64,000 nt of DNA from contig NZ_CP070950.1 in the NCBI RefSeq assembly GCF_017084525.1, positions 3,224,001 to 3,288,000 of the forward strand, given 5' to 3'. This DNA comes from Conexibacter sp. SYSU D00693. Its GTDB lineage: Bacteria; Actinomycetota; Thermoleophilia; Solirubrobacterales; Solirubrobacteraceae. How positions within the stretch are numbered: position 1 is the stretch's first letter; every line of letters starts with the position of its first letter. Both the position numbers and the translations under genes were made by a program. The notes under the pieces are model-generated. The model worked only from the letters and a program-made list of their open reading frames with translations. It did not search any database and was not told the DNA's origin. Positions 47,864-56,697 of this stretch are shown here, piece after piece.

Positions 47864-48733
47864 ATGCAGCCGCTCGTGGAGCACCGCCTCGAGCTCGGGG
47901 GCTTCGGGACGCGGGCCCTGGAGCTCGAGGGCGACGGCCCGCCCGTGCTCCTGCTCCACGGCTTCGCGGACAGCGCGGACACGTGGCGCCAGGTGCTCGA
48001 CCGCCTTGCGCGGCGCAACCGCCGAGCGCTCGCTGTCGACCTGCCGGGGTTCGCGAAGGCCGACCGCCTCGACCGCGACGCGCCGGTCCTCGACCAGCTG
48101 CGGACCTTCGCCCACGCGGCGGTGGAGCACCTCGCCGCCGAGCAGGGCGGACCCGTCGTCGTCATGGGCAACTCGCTGGGCGGCTGCACCGCGCTGCGCG
48201 TCGCCGAGGACCCGGCGCTGCCGGTGCTGGCCGTCGTGCCGGTCGCGCCCGCGGGCTTCGACATGCCGCGGTGGTTCTCGATCATCGAGCGCGACCCGTT
48301 CGTGCGCACGCTCCTCGCGTCCCCGCTGCCGCTGCCCGGACCGCTCATGCGCGTCTTCGTCGGCGAGGCCTACCGCCAGCTCGCGTTCGCCCGGCCGCGG
48401 GCGGTGGCCGCGGAGCTCGTCAACGCCTTCACCGAGCACCACCTCGACCGCCGCGCGGTGCGGCGCTACCTCGACAACGGCCGGCGGATGCTGCCCGAGC
48501 TGTCGGGCTGCTTCGCGCTCGAGCGCGTCACCTGCCCCGTCATGCTCGTGTGGGGCGACCGCGACCGGATGGTCACCCACCGCGGCTCGCGCTGGGTGCT
48601 CGAGGCGCTGCCTGCGACGCGCTTCGAGCTCTACGAGGGCGTCGGCCACTGCCCCCAGGTCGAGGTGCCCGACCGCCTCGTCGAGGACCTCGAGTCCTTC
48701 CTCCTGGCACCAGCGCCTGCGGTCGCGGGCTAG
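47864..48733 (+). CDS. Alpha/beta hydrolase
   Basis: 289 residues. Oxyanion LLHGFADSADTW, nucleophile elbow GNSLGG (Ser near residue 107), Asp in WGDRDRM and His in GVGHCPQVE. Full catalytic triad in correct order; substrate unknown (esterase, epoxide or lipid hydrolase). It precedes the PHA-synthase-like gene by 38 nt in the same direction. A TAGCCT box overlapping its stop codon may be the promoter of the next gene. Confidence 0.87.
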   Translation: MQPLVEHRLELGGFGTRALELEGDGPPVLLLHGFADSADTWRQVLDRLARRNRRALAVDLPGFAKADRLDRDAPVLDQLRTFAHAAVEHLAAEQGGPVVVMGNSLGGCTALRVAEDPALPVLAVVPVAPAGFDMPRWFSIIERDPFVRTLLASPLPLPGPLMRVFVGEAYRQLAFARPRAVAAELVNAFTEHHLDRRAVRRYLDNGRRMLPELSGCFALERVTCPVMLVWGDRDRMVTHRGSRWVLEALPATRFELYEGVGHCPQVEVPDRLVEDLESFLLAPAPAVAG

Positions 48734-48736
48734 CCT
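48731..48736 (+). promoter_or_regulatory. -10 box (TAGCCT) overlapping a stop codon
   Basis: TAGCCT begins with the TAG stop of the hydrolase gene. It would give a leader of about 29 nt for the gene at 48772. Weaker than the leaderless cases because of its distance from the start. Confidence 0.3.
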
Positions 48737-48771
48737 TCCTGCCGTGCGCCCGCGTGCGCGCGTGACGACCG

Positions 48772-49872
48772 ATGCTCCAGTCCCTGCTCCCCAGCCCCGA
48801 GAAGCTCTCCGACGCCGCGGCCAACGCCTTCGACAAGGTGTTCCGCGGGGGCGTCGCCGACCTGCGCCGCACCCCGGCGCGGATCATCGACGAGGCGCCC
48901 AAGCGCACGATCTACCGCTACCTCGCGCGCGAGGACCGCGAGCGCGCGCTCCCCGTCCTGCTCGTCCCGCCGCTCGCGGCGCCGACGATCTGCTTCGACC
49001 TGCGGCGCGGCTGCTCGATGGCCGAGCACCTGCTGTCCCTCGGCCACCCGACCTACCTGCTCGAGTACGGGTCGATCGCGTTCTCCGACCGCGAGCTCGG
49101 GCTCGAGCACTGGGTCGAGGACGTCATCCCGACGGCGATCGAGCGGGTCTCCGAGGACGCGGGCGGCAAGCCGGTGCAGCTCGTCGGCTGGTGCCTGGGC
49201 GGGATCATGTCCCTGCTGGCGCTCGCCGCCCGCCCGGACCTCCCGGTGAACTCGGTGGCGACGGTGGCCAGCCCGTTCGACTTCACCGGCGTGCGGCTCC
49301 TGGCGCCGATCCGCGGCGCGGCGTCGATCACGAACGGGATGCTGCTGACGGGCGTGTACCGGGCGCTGGGCGGAGCGCCCGCGCCCTTGGTGCGCCGCGC
49401 CTTCCAGCTCACGTCGATCGACAAGCACCTGATGAAGCCGTGGGCGATCCTCACGCACCTCGACGACCGCGACTTCCTCGCGCACGTCGAGGCGGTCGAC
49501 CACTTCATGGCCCACATGCACGCCTACCCCGGGCGCACGATGGGCCAGCTCTACCACCAGTTCTTCCGCGTCAACGAGCTCGCCGGCGGCGCCCTGCGCC
49601 TCGGCGACCACACCATCGACCTCGCCGAGGTCCAGGTGCCCGTGCTCTCGGTGGCCGGGACGACGGACGTCCTGGCGCCGCGCCCGGCGGTCCACGCGGT
49701 GCGCGACCTGCTCACGGGCGCGCCCGAGGTGCGCCTGGAGACCGCGCCGGGCGGGCACCTCGGCGTGCTGACCGGCCGCAACGCGGCCCGCACGACGTGG
49801 CGGGCGATCGACGACTTCTTCGCGGCCCACGAGCCCAAGCGCGAGCAGCGCCACCTGCGCGTCGTCGCCTAG
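48772..49872 (+). CDS. PHA-synthase-like (PhaC class III-type) acyltransferase
   Basis: 366 residues. It has a lipase-like box with Cys nucleophile (VGWCLGGIMS, Cys near residue 141), Asp in AGTTDVLAPRP and His in GGHLGVLTG, the triad order of PhaC. Length fits the shorter class III/IV PhaC subunits. No phaE or phaR partner is found here, so activity on hydroxyacyl-CoA is inference. An alpha/beta-hydrolase neighbour could act on polyesters or lipids. Confidence 0.75.
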   Translation: MLQSLLPSPEKLSDAAANAFDKVFRGGVADLRRTPARIIDEAPKRTIYRYLAREDRERALPVLLVPPLAAPTICFDLRRGCSMAEHLLSLGHPTYLLEYGSIAFSDRELGLEHWVEDVIPTAIERVSEDAGGKPVQLVGWCLGGIMSLLALAARPDLPVNSVATVASPFDFTGVRLLAPIRGAASITNGMLLTGVYRALGGAPAPLVRRAFQLTSIDKHLMKPWAILTHLDDRDFLAHVEAVDHFMAHMHAYPGRTMGQLYHQFFRVNELAGGALRLGDHTIDLAEVQVPVLSVAGTTDVLAPRPAVHAVRDLLTGAPEVRLETAPGGHLGVLTGRNAARTTWRAIDDFFAAHEPKREQRHLRVVA

Positions 49873-49914
49873 CAACGGGGCTTGCAGGGGGTCTGGGCGG
49901 CGGCGGGGCGGCGC

Positions 49915-49920
49915 TACCCT
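49915..49920 (+). promoter_or_regulatory. -10 box (TACCCT) of the L,D-transpeptidase gene
   Basis: TACCCT 9 nt before ATG 49930; no Shine-Dalgarno. Confidence 0.5.
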
Positions 49921-49929
49921 GGCGCGCGC

Positions 49930-50910
49930 ATGGCTCGCCGCACCGTCCTGCTGCTGTCCACCGTCGCCGCAGGGCTGAGCCTCGCGGGGCCCGCGCACGG
50001 CGCCGCCGACCCGACGAACGTCCCGGCCGGCGTGAGCGCCGGCGGCGTCGACCTGTCGGGCCTCACGCTGCCCCAGGCCGAGCAGAAGCTCGCCACCGCC
50101 CTGGCGATGCGCTTCGAGCGGCCGGTGGTCCTCGGCGTCGCCGGACGGCTGTTCAAGCTCGCGCCCGCTGACGCGCGGTTCTCCTTCGACGCGCTGACGA
50201 CGGCGAAGCGCGCACTGCGGGCCACGAAGCCCGGCGAGGTGCCGCTGAAGGTCTCGCACTCGAAGGTCGCCGTGCGCGAGTGGGTGGCCGGCGTCGAGTC
50301 GAAGGTCGACAAGCCGGCGCGCAACGCGACCCTGCGGATCACGCTGCGCAAGATGGTCGTCCGCCGCGCCAAGCACGGCCGCACGATCCCGCAGCGCGCG
50401 ACGGCCGACGCGATCTCGAAGCTCCTCGACGACCAGAGCGCGCCGCGCTCGCTGCGCCAGAAGCTCGTGAAGGTCAGCCCCGCCGTGAGCGTCGCCGACC
50501 TGCGCCGCCAGAAGGGCACGGTCATCACGATCGACAAGGCGAACTTCAAGCTGCGCCTGTTCAAGCGCCTCAAGTTCTCCAAGAGCTACGGCGTCGCGAC
50601 GGGCCAGCCCGCCTACCCCACGCCCAGCGGGCTCTTCTCGATCACCAACAAGCAGGTCAACCCCGTCTGGTCGGTCCCGAACTCGCCATGGGCCGGCGAG
50701 CTGCAGGGCACGACGGTCGCCGGCGGCAGCGCCGCCAACCCGCTCAAGGCGCGCTGGATGGGGATCGTCAACGGCGTCGGCATCCACGGCACCGGCGAGG
50801 AGGGCTCGATCGGCTCGCGAGCCTCCCACGGCTGCCTGCGCATGCGCGTCGCCGACGTCATCGACCTGTACCCGCGCGTCCCGGTCGGGACGCCGGTCCT
50901 GATCCGCTAG
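49930..50910 (+). CDS. L,D-transpeptidase (YkuD) with N-terminal PG-binding domain
   Basis: 326 residues. Signal peptide (RRTVLLLSTVAAGLSLAGPAHGA), then a domain with GVSAGGVDLSGLTLPQAEQKL similar to peptidoglycan-binding VanW/PG-binding-4 modules, and C-terminal YkuD domain. Active-site pattern HGTGEEGSIGSRASHGCLRM, catalytic Cys at residue 302. Cross-links peptidoglycan 3-3 on the outer membrane face of the cytoplasmic membrane. The start is ATG 49930 by the TACCCT rule; an upstream ATG-less extension is not needed. Its stop overlaps that of the convergent gene (CTAG). Confidence 0.9.
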   Translation: MARRTVLLLSTVAAGLSLAGPAHGAADPTNVPAGVSAGGVDLSGLTLPQAEQKLATALAMRFERPVVLGVAGRLFKLAPADARFSFDALTTAKRALRATKPGEVPLKVSHSKVAVREWVAGVESKVDKPARNATLRITLRKMVVRRAKHGRTIPQRATADAISKLLDDQSAPRSLRQKLVKVSPAVSVADLRRQKGTVITIDKANFKLRLFKRLKFSKSYGVATGQPAYPTPSGLFSITNKQVNPVWSVPNSPWAGELQGTTVAGGSAANPLKARWMGIVNGVGIHGTGEEGSIGSRASHGCLRMRVADVIDLYPRVPVGTPVLIR

Positions 50911-51212
50911 CCGGGGCCGCGCGCCCCGGGGCGCGCGTGCGGGTCGGCGCCGCGCTCGCGCCGCGGCGCCTCGTCCGGCCAGTGGCCGAACTTGTCGAAG
51001 TACGCGCGGGCCTCGTCCTCGGCCGAGCGCTCGTCGTCGCCCGACACGCCGAGGCGGTGCAGCCAGTTGAGCAGCCAGACGCTCAGGCCGGCGCCGATGA
51101 CGCCGGCACCGCCCTCGAGCGCCGTGTCGCTGAAGCCGCCGGCGACCATGGCGATGACGCCGGCGGCCACGATGAGGGCCGGGAGCCAGGTGCGGGTGAA
51201 GCGCAGAAGCAC
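50907..51212 (-). CDS. Small two-helix membrane protein
   Basis: 101 residues, unknown function. Two hydrophobic segments (WLPALIVAAGVIAMVAGGF, AGVIGAGLSVWLLNWLHRLG), then a polar tail SAEDEARAYFDKFGHWPDE that recalls short membrane proteins annotated only as hypothetical. The start is GTG 51212, with TAGCCT 9 nt upstream, overlapping the copA stop. A perfect 18-bp palindrome (50919-50936) near its 3' end may be a terminator for the opposite gene. Confidence 0.7.
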   Translation of the reverse strand: MLLRFTRTWLPALIVAAGVIAMVAGGFSDTALEGGAGVIGAGLSVWLLNWLHRLGVSGDDERSAEDEARAYFDKFGHWPDEAPRRERGADPHARPGARGPG

Positions 51213-51221
51213 GCGTTCGCG

Positions 51222-51227
51222 AGGCTA
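51222..51227 (-). promoter_or_regulatory. -10 box (TAGCCT) of the small membrane protein
   Basis: TAGCCT on the minus strand, 9 nt before GTG 51212; coincides with the copA stop codon. Confidence 0.45.
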
Positions 51228-53486
51228 CCCGGGCACCGCCGCGCGACCCGCCGACGCGTCGCGCTCGAGCGCGAAGGCCCGCAGGCGCAGCGAGTTCGTC
51301 ACGACGAGCAGCGAGCTGGCGGCCATCGCGGCGCCGGCGAGCAGGGGGTTGAGCAGTCCCGCCGCGGCCACGGGGATGAGCGCGACGTTGTAGCCGAACG
51401 CCCACACGAGGTTGGCCTTGATGACCTTCAGGGTGCGGCGTGCGAGGCGGATCGCGTCGGCGGCGCCGCGCAGGTCGCCGGAGACGAGGGTGAGGTCGGA
51501 GGCCTCGATGGCGACGTCCGTGCCCGTCCCGATGGCCAGGCCGAGGTCGGCCTGCGCGAGCGCCGGCGCGTCGTTCACGCCGTCGCCCACCATCGCCACG
51601 ACGCGCCCGGCGCCCTGGAGCTCGCGGACCTTCGCCGCCTTGTCGGCGGGCAGCACCTCGGCGACGACCTCGTCGATGCCGACGGCGGCGGCGACGGCCT
51701 CGGCCGTCGCGCGGTTGTCGCCCGTGAGCAGGACCGGGCGCAGGCCGAGCTCGCGCAGCCGCCGGACGGCCTCGGCGGCGCCCGCCTTCGGCGTGTCGGC
51801 GACGGTCAGCACGCCGCGGGCGTCCCCGTCCCAGGCGACGGCGACGGCGGTGCGGCCCTGCGCCTCGGCGGCGGTGCGGGCGTCCTCGAGCGCCGGCGGC
51901 AACGTCACGCTCCACTGCGCGAGGAGCGCGGGGCGGCCGACGAGCACGCCGTGGCCCTCGACCGTCCCCTCGACGCCGAGGCCCTCGCGGTTGAGGAAGC
52001 CCTCGGGCGCCGGCAGGACGCCGGCGCGCTCCTGGGCGGCCGCCGCGATCGCCCGGGCGACCGGGTGCTCCGAGGCGTCCTCCAGCGCGCCGGCCAGGCG
52101 CAGGAGCTCGTCCGGGTCGGTCCCGCCGGCGGGGACGACGTCGACGAGCGCCATGCGACCGGTCGTCACGGTGCCGGTCTTGTCGAGCACGACGGTGTCG
52201 ACCTGGCGCGTGGCCTCGAGGACCTCCGGGCCCTTGATGAGCAGCCCGAGCTGTGCGCCGCGCCCGGTGCCGACGAGCAGCGCGGTGGGCGTGGCGAGGC
52301 CCAGCGCGCACGGGCAGGCGATGACGAGCACGGCGACCGCGGCGGTGACCGCGTACGTCGCGCCCTCGCCGGCACCGAGCCAGAAGCCGAGCGTCGCGAC
52401 GGCGAGGACGAGCACGACGGGCACGAAGACGCCCGAGACGCGGTCGGCCAGGCGCTGGACCGGCGCCTTGCCGGTCTGCGCGTCGGTGACCAGGCGGGCG
52501 ATCTGGGCGAGCGCGGTGTCGGCGCCGACCTGCGTCGCGCGGACGACGAGGCGGCCGCCGACGTTGATCGTCGCGCCGACGACCGGGTCGCCGAGGCCCT
52601 TCTCGACGGGGACCGACTCGCCGGTGAGCAGCGACTGGTCCACGGCCGACGCGCCCTCCTCGACGACGCCGTCGGTCGCCACCTTCTCGCCGGGGCGCAC
52701 GACGAAGCGCATCCCCGCGGCGAGCTGGTCGACCGGGACGCGACGCTCCACGCCGGCGTCGTCGAGGACGGCGACGTCCTTGGCGCCGAGCTCGAGCAGC
52801 GCCTCGAGCGCCGCGCCGGCGCGGCGCTTGGCGCGCGCCTCGAAGAAGCGCCCGGCCAGCAGGAACGTCGTCACGACGGCGGCGACCTCGAACCAGACGT
52901 GGTCGAGCGCGGCCTCGCGCTCGGGCCACAGGTCGAAGCCCATCTCCATGCCGAGCTCGCCGGCGTCGCCGAAGAGCAGCGCGACGACCGACCACGTGTA
53001 GGCGGCCAGCGTGCCGAGGCTGACGAGCGTGTCCATCGTCGCCGTGGCGTGGCGGAGGTTCTGCAGCGCGGCGCGGTGGAACGGCCAGGCGGCCCACAGG
53101 ACCACGGGCGTCGCGAGGTTCCACGCGACCCACTGCCAGCCGCGGAACTGCAGCGCCGGGACCATCGAGACCAGCAGGAGGGGGACCGAGAGCGCGGCGG
53201 CGACGACGAGGCGGTCGCGCAGGGCACGGGTGCCGTCGTCGGCGGCGACCTCGCGGCCCGCGGCGTCGCCGGCCTGGGAGGGCAGCGTCGCGTCGTAGCC
53301 CGCGGCACGGACGCTCGCGAGCAGGTCGTCGGGGGAGACCCGCGCGTCGTCGAACGTCACCGCCGCCTTCTCGGTGGCGTAGTTCACCGTCGCCTCGACG
53401 CCCTCGAGCTTGTTGAGCTTGCGCTCGATGCGGTTGGCGCAGGAGGCGCAGGTCATCCCGGTGATCGGCAGCTCGAGCGTGCTCAT
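51225..53486 (-). CDS. copA: Copper-exporting P1B-type ATPase
   Basis: 753 residues. One N-terminal HMA (GMTCASC, Cys13/Cys16), eight membrane helices, TGES, ACPCALG (CPC metal site in TM6), DKTGTVT (phospho-Asp), HP in SEHPVARA, and [10 protein letters not shown]. Exports Cu(I) from the cytoplasm. The ATG overlaps the upstream stop (ATGA). Third gene of copZ - His-rich protein - copA, expected to be derepressed by copper via CsoR. Confidence 0.95.
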   Translation of the reverse strand: MSTLELPITGMTCASCANRIERKLNKLEGVEATVNYATEKAAVTFDDARVSPDDLLASVRAAGYDATLPSQAGDAAGREVAADDGTRALRDRLVVAAALSVPLLLVSMVPALQFRGWQWVAWNLATPVVLWAAWPFHRAALQNLRHATATMDTLVSLGTLAAYTWSVVALLFGDAGELGMEMGFDLWPEREAALDHVWFEVAAVVTTFLLAGRFFEARAKRRAGAALEALLELGAKDVAVLDDAGVERRVPVDQLAAGMRFVVRPGEKVATDGVVEEGASAVDQSLLTGESVPVEKGLGDPVVGATINVGGRLVVRATQVGADTALAQIARLVTDAQTGKAPVQRLADRVSGVFVPVVLVLAVATLGFWLGAGEGATYAVTAAVAVLVIACPCALGLATPTALLVGTGRGAQLGLLIKGPEVLEATRQVDTVVLDKTGTVTTGRMALVDVVPAGGTDPDELLRLAGALEDASEHPVARAIAAAAQERAGVLPAPEGFLNREGLGVEGTVEGHGVLVGRPALLAQWSVTLPPALEDARTAAEAQGRTAVAVAWDGDARGVLTVADTPKAGAAEAVRRLRELGLRPVLLTGDNRATAEAVAAAVGIDEVVAEVLPADKAAKVRELQGAGRVVAMVGDGVNDAPALAQADLGLAIGTGTDVAIEASDLTLVSGDLRGAADAIRLARRTLKVIKANLVWAFGYNVALIPVAAAGLLNPLLAGAAMAASSLLVVTNSLRLRAFALERDASAGRAAVPG

Positions 53487-54367
53487 CGCGCGACCTCCTG
53501 GGTGAACGCGGCGGTGTGGACGCGACCGTCGAGGCGGAACTGCACGTAGTGGCGGAACGTGCCGGCGGAGGGCAGGTCGACGCCGAACGCGAGCTCGTCC
53601 TGCTCGGGGTGGGTGTGCAGGTAGGCCAGGTCCGCGGCGCGCAGGGAGACCAGATGGCCCTTCGCGCCGAGGTAGGGCTGCAGCCGGTCGGTGACGTCCC
53701 GGCCGTCGCGGCGCACGGTGAACGCGAACGCGTCGTCGCGGGGGTGCAGCTCGACCTCGAGGGCCCCGTCGCTGCGGGCCGTCGTCGCCGGGGCGGGGAG
53801 CGCGACGGGCGTGAAGGCGCCGGCGACCTGGAGGTCGGTGCCCAGCGTGCGCTGCGTGCCGCCGGTCGAGAAGTCGGCCAGGACGCGGTAGGTGCCGGCC
53901 TCGGAGAGGTCCACGCGGGTGACCCACGTCCCGTCGTCCCGCAGGCGCGGGTGGAGGTGCGCGAAGGAGGCGAGGTCGCGGCGCACGACGATGAGGTGCA
54001 GGTCGCGCTCGTGGAGGGTGTCGAAGTCGCGCAGCGGGGTGCCGTCGGCGCGCAGGACGCGGAAGCGCAGGGTCGCGCCGGCGCTGGGACGGTCCAGCGT
54101 CCCGGTGGCGAGGACGAGGCGCAGACCGTCCTGCTCGGCGGCGAGCCCGGGGACGGCGGCGTCGGTGGTGGCCTCGGCGTGGCCCGCGTCGTCGCCGTGG
54201 GCGGCGGAGGGCTCGTCGCCGTGGCCACCTTCGGCCTGGGCGTGCGCGGGCGGCGCGTCGGCCCCGACGGGCTCGGGGTCGGCGGCACTGCCCACCGCGA
54301 GCGCGAGGGCGAAGGCCGCGGCGAGGACGAGGGCGAAGCCGCCCAGGCGCGCGGCGACGGAGCTCAT
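53483..54367 (-). CDS. Membrane-anchored His-rich protein of the copper operon
   Basis: 294 residues. N-terminal signal/anchor ([19 protein letters not shown]) followed by a His/Asp/Glu-rich stretch ([22 protein letters not shown]) and two beta-sandwich-like domains. Strands carry further His ([39 protein letters not shown]). The repeated RDLHLIV/AHLHP then AYLHTHP pattern is striking. Exported copper-binding protein or periplasmic scavenger is the likely role. It overlaps copZ and copA by ATGA. I know no assigned function. Confidence 0.65.
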   Translation of the reverse strand: MSSVAARLGGFALVLAAAFALALAVGSAADPEPVGADAPPAHAQAEGGHGDEPSAAHGDDAGHAEATTDAAVPGLAAEQDGLRLVLATGTLDRPSAGATLRFRVLRADGTPLRDFDTLHERDLHLIVVRRDLASFAHLHPRLRDDGTWVTRVDLSEAGTYRVLADFSTGGTQRTLGTDLQVAGAFTPVALPAPATTARSDGALEVELHPRDDAFAFTVRRDGRDVTDRLQPYLGAKGHLVSLRAADLAYLHTHPEQDELAFGVDLPSAGTFRHYVQFRLDGRVHTAAFTQEVAR

Positions 54368-54567
54368 CCGACGACCTCGTAGCCTGCCTCGTCGACGGCT
54401 GCGCGCACCGCGTCGTCGGCGAAGCCCTCTCCGCGCACCAGGACCTTGCCGGAGGGCAGGTCGACGTCGACCGTGGAGACCCCCGCGACGTCCCCGACCT
54501 CCTCGCTCACGGAAGCGACGCAGTGCTCGCAGGTCATGCCCTGGACGGTGTAGGTGCGCTCGGTCAT
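54364..54567 (-). CDS. copZ: Copper chaperone, single HMA domain
   Basis: 67 residues. GMTCEHC (Cys13, Cys16) with the ferredoxin-like fold pattern ([37 protein letters not shown]). Hands Cu(I) to CopA. First gene of the operon. TACAGT 6 nt upstream of ATG 54567 and the CsoR operator just beyond. Confidence 0.92.
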   Translation of the reverse strand: MTERTYTVQGMTCEHCVASVSEEVGDVAGVSTVDVDLPSGKVLVRGEGFADDAVRAAVDEAGYEVVG

Positions 54568-54573
54568 GGCGCC

Positions 54574-54579
54574 ACTGTA
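54574..54579 (-). promoter_or_regulatory. -10 box (TACAGT) of the copper operon
   Basis: TACAGT on the minus strand, 6 nt before ATG 54567, adjacent to the CsoR operator. Confidence 0.5.
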
Positions 54580-54583
54580 GCAC

Positions 54584-54598
54584 TACCCCGGGGGGGTA
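54584..54598. promoter_or_regulatory. CsoR operator (TACCCC-GGGGGGGTA)
   Basis: TACCCC followed by a G-tract and GGGTA is the classic CsoR-type pseudo-palindrome. Located in the 58-bp divergent spacer, it covers the region upstream of the copZ -10 and the csoR promoter, so one site could repress both. Confidence 0.85.
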
Positions 54599-54612
54599 TG
54601 CAGCGAACCCGC

Positions 54613-54618
54613 TATCCT
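54613..54618 (+). promoter_or_regulatory. -10 box (TATCCT) of csoR
   Basis: TATCCT 7 nt before ATG 54626; leaderless arrangement. Confidence 0.55.
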
Positions 54619-54625
54619 GTGCTCC

Positions 54626-54910
54626 ATGGCCGAGACGACCACGCGGGGCTACACGGCGACGAAGGACCAGCTGGGCAAGCGCCTGCGACGCATCGAGGGC
54701 CAGGTCCGCGGCGTCCAGCAGATGGTCGAGGACGACCGCTACTGCATCGACGTCATCACGCAGATCAGCGCCATCCAGGCCGCCCTGGACAAGGTCGCCC
54801 TCGGCCTCCTCGACGACCACGTCGGCCACTGCATGGCCCACGCCGACGGCGAGGACCGCGCCGTCAAGCAGCAGGAGCTCATGGCCGCCGTCGGGCGGCT
54901 GATGCGCTGA
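54626..54910 (+). CDS. csoR: Copper-sensing repressor CsoR
   Basis: 94 residues, four-helix DUF156 family. Copper ligands Cys40, His65 and Cys69 (YCIDV, DDHVGHC) are all present, plus RLRRIEGQVRGVQQMVEDDRYC. Represses the divergent copper operon and itself until Cu(I) binds. This ligand set separates it from the RcnR/FrmR and CstR branches. Confidence 0.95.
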   Translation: MAETTTRGYTATKDQLGKRLRRIEGQVRGVQQMVEDDRYCIDVITQISAIQAALDKVALGLLDDHVGHCMAHADGEDRAVKQQELMAAVGRLMR

Positions 54911-54918
54911 GGCGTCGG

Positions 54919-54987
54919 CGGGCGCGCCGCTCGCTGCGGCCTGACCCTGCTCTCGGGGTGCACGGAGCGCGCCCGACGACAGGGTCA
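54919..54987. other. Interleaved inverted repeats (pseudoknot-like)
   Basis: Arm a CGGGCGCGC (54919-54927) pairs with 54967-54975; arm b TGACCCTG (54942-54949) pairs with 54980-54987. The order a-b-a'-b' is that of an H-type pseudoknot. Lies after csoR. May be a terminator or a structured RNA; no family recognised. Confidence 0.3.
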
Positions 54988-55049
54988 CGCCGAGGACCAC
55001 CGCCAGCCCTCTCAGAACCCCCTCACACGCGCCGTGCACAGTCCCCGCC

Positions 55050-55976
55050 ATGCCGCGCACCCCTCGCCCGCTGACCTCCGCCCTCGCCGCCGCGCTGGCC
55101 GCCGGCGCGGTCGTGGCCGTCACGGCCGTGGCCGACCCGAGCGCCGACCGCCCGAAGCGGGCGACCCCCAGCGCCGGGTGGCGGGCCGCGCCGCCGCCGA
55201 CGCGCCTGGAGGCGATCAACGACGCGGTCGCCGCGCGCGACGAGCTCGAGGCGGCGGTCGCCAAGGAGCTCTCGAAGACGCCGGAGCAGGTGCGCGCCGC
55301 GGCGCGGACGGTCGTCGTCCGGCGCCTGGACGAGCAGGTCACCGCCAAGCGGCTGACCGCCGAGCAGCGCGACGCCCTCGTGGCGTGCTTCGACGACCCG
55401 GTCGGGTGCAAGCGCGACGCGCTGCCCGTCCCGCGCGACGGCGACCTGCCGCCCGGGCTCGTGCGGCCCGGCCTCGCGGGACAGCTCATCGCGCCGCCGG
55501 TCGCGGTCGCCCCGCGGCCCCTCACCGCGGCACAGCGCCGGGCGCTGGCCCGCCGCCGTGCCGCCCTGCGCAAGCGCCGCGGCAGCACACGCCCGGCGCG
55601 GCCCGTCCCGGCGCCCCCGCCTGCGCCGATCCTGCGCCCCGCGTACCCCGCGATCCCGCTCTGGGCCGACCCCGAGCTGGCCAAGGCCCTCGGCGTGAAG
55701 CGCCAGACGCTGGCCAAGGCGCTGGTCGAGGCCGGGCCGGCCGGCCGCCGGGCGGTCGGCGACCCCGACGGCGTCCCGCTCGGGCTCGTCGGCCTGCCGA
55801 CGTCGCTGGTGGTCTCCGCGGCGCCCGCGCCCGCGGTGGTCGTGCCCTCCGCGCCGGCGCCCAGCAGGCCGCCCGTGATGCCCAGGGCGCCCCGCGCGGT
55901 GCCGGCCACCCCGGCCCCTGCGCCGCCGACCACGCCGTCCACCACCCCGGCCGTCCCGGCGCCCGCGTCGCCGTGA
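55050..55976 (+). CDS. Secreted Pro/Ala-rich protein of unknown function
   Basis: 308 residues. Signal peptide or anchor (RPLTSALAAALAAGAVVAVTAVADP). A helical segment with LEAAVAKELSKTPEQVRAAARTVVVRRLDEQVTAKRLTAEQRDALVACF is similar in style to the LTxEQxDA modules of the secreted protein at 16784. Then Pro/Arg-rich linkers and a helical LAKALGVKRQTLAKALVEAGP. The tail is Ala/Pro/Thr low complexity. Two Cys (ACF, GCKR) may pair. Lies 16 nt before the OmpR-type regulator gene and may be its target or just co-transcribed. Confidence 0.55.
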   Translation: MPRTPRPLTSALAAALAAGAVVAVTAVADPSADRPKRATPSAGWRAAPPPTRLEAINDAVAARDELEAAVAKELSKTPEQVRAAARTVVVRRLDEQVTAKRLTAEQRDALVACFDDPVGCKRDALPVPRDGDLPPGLVRPGLAGQLIAPPVAVAPRPLTAAQRRALARRRAALRKRRGSTRPARPVPAPPPAPILRPAYPAIPLWADPELAKALGVKRQTLAKALVEAGPAGRRAVGDPDGVPLGLVGLPTSLVVSAAPAPAVVVPSAPAPSRPPVMPRAPRAVPATPAPAPPTTPSTTPAVPAPASP

Positions 55977-55992
55977 CCCGCGAGGATCCGCG

Positions 55993-56697
55993 GTGGTGAG
56001 CGCCGCCCCGCCGCAGGTCCTCGTCGTCGACGACGACGCCGGCATCCGCGCCGTGCTGGAACGCGGCCTGGGCCTCGAGGGCTTCGCCGTCGCCGCGGTC
56101 GCCGACGGGACCTCGGCGCTCGAGGCCTTCGCCGAGGGCGCGCCGGACGCCGTCGTCCTGGACGTCGGCCTGCCCGACATCAACGGTCGGGCGGTCTGCG
56201 CCCGGCTGCGGGCGCGCGGCATCGCCACTCCGATCCTCGTCCTCTCGGCGCGCGACCAGGTCGACGACCGCATCGCCGGCCTCGAGGCGGGCGCCGACGA
56301 CTACCTCGTCAAGCCCTTCGTCCTGGAGGAGCTGGCCGCGCGGCTGCGGGCGCTGCTGCGCCGGGGCACCGGCGCCGCGCCCGCGACCCCGGCGCCGGAG
56401 GTCGTGCGCGCCGGCGAGCTCGTCGTCGACCTCGCCGCCCACGTCGCGACCTGGGAGGGCGCCGACCTCGGTCTGACCCGGCGCGAGCTCGAGCTGCTCG
56501 AGGCGCTGGCGCGCAACGCCGGGATCGTGCTCGAGCGCCGGCGGCTGCTGGAGCTCGTCTGGGGCTACGACTTCGAGACGGACACGAACGTGGTCGACGT
56601 CTTCGTCTCCTACGTGCGGCGCAAGCTCGACCGCATCGGCGCGCCCGCGCTCATCCACACCGTCCGCGGCGTCGGCTTCGTCCTGCGCGTCCCGTGA
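55993..56697 (+). CDS. OmpR/PhoB-type response regulator
   Basis: 234 residues. Receiver domain: VVDDDAG, VLDVGLPDI (phospho-Asp near residue 56), LSARDQ and LVKPF; C-terminal winged helix (LTRRELELLEALARNAGIVLERRRLLELVWGYDF, VDVFVSYVRRKLDRIG, IHTVRGVGFVLR). The start is GTG 55993, from GAGGA 6 nt upstream. Partner is the co-translated kinase (GTGA overlap). Confidence 0.95.
   Translation: MVSAAPPQVLVVDDDAGIRAVLERGLGLEGFAVAAVADGTSALEAFAEGAPDAVVLDVGLPDINGRAVCARLRARGIATPILVLSARDQVDDRIAGLEAGADDYLVKPFVLEELAARLRALLRRGTGAAPATPAPEVVRAGELVVDLAAHVATWEGADLGLTRRELELLEALARNAGIVLERRRLLELVWGYDFETDTNVVDVFVSYVRRKLDRIGAPALIHTVRGVGFVLRVP

Noticed and set aside
48730-54288. 1852-codon minus-strand open frame across the copper region and L,D-transpeptidase
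   Set aside because: Covers several real genes on both strands and is in the wrong frame for copA; composition is Arg/Pro-rich low complexity.
55050-55976. Secreted protein as a pilin or Spy-like chaperone
   Set aside because: There is a weak LTxEQ-like resemblance to the protein at 16784, but no motif to support either assignment, so it is left unknown.
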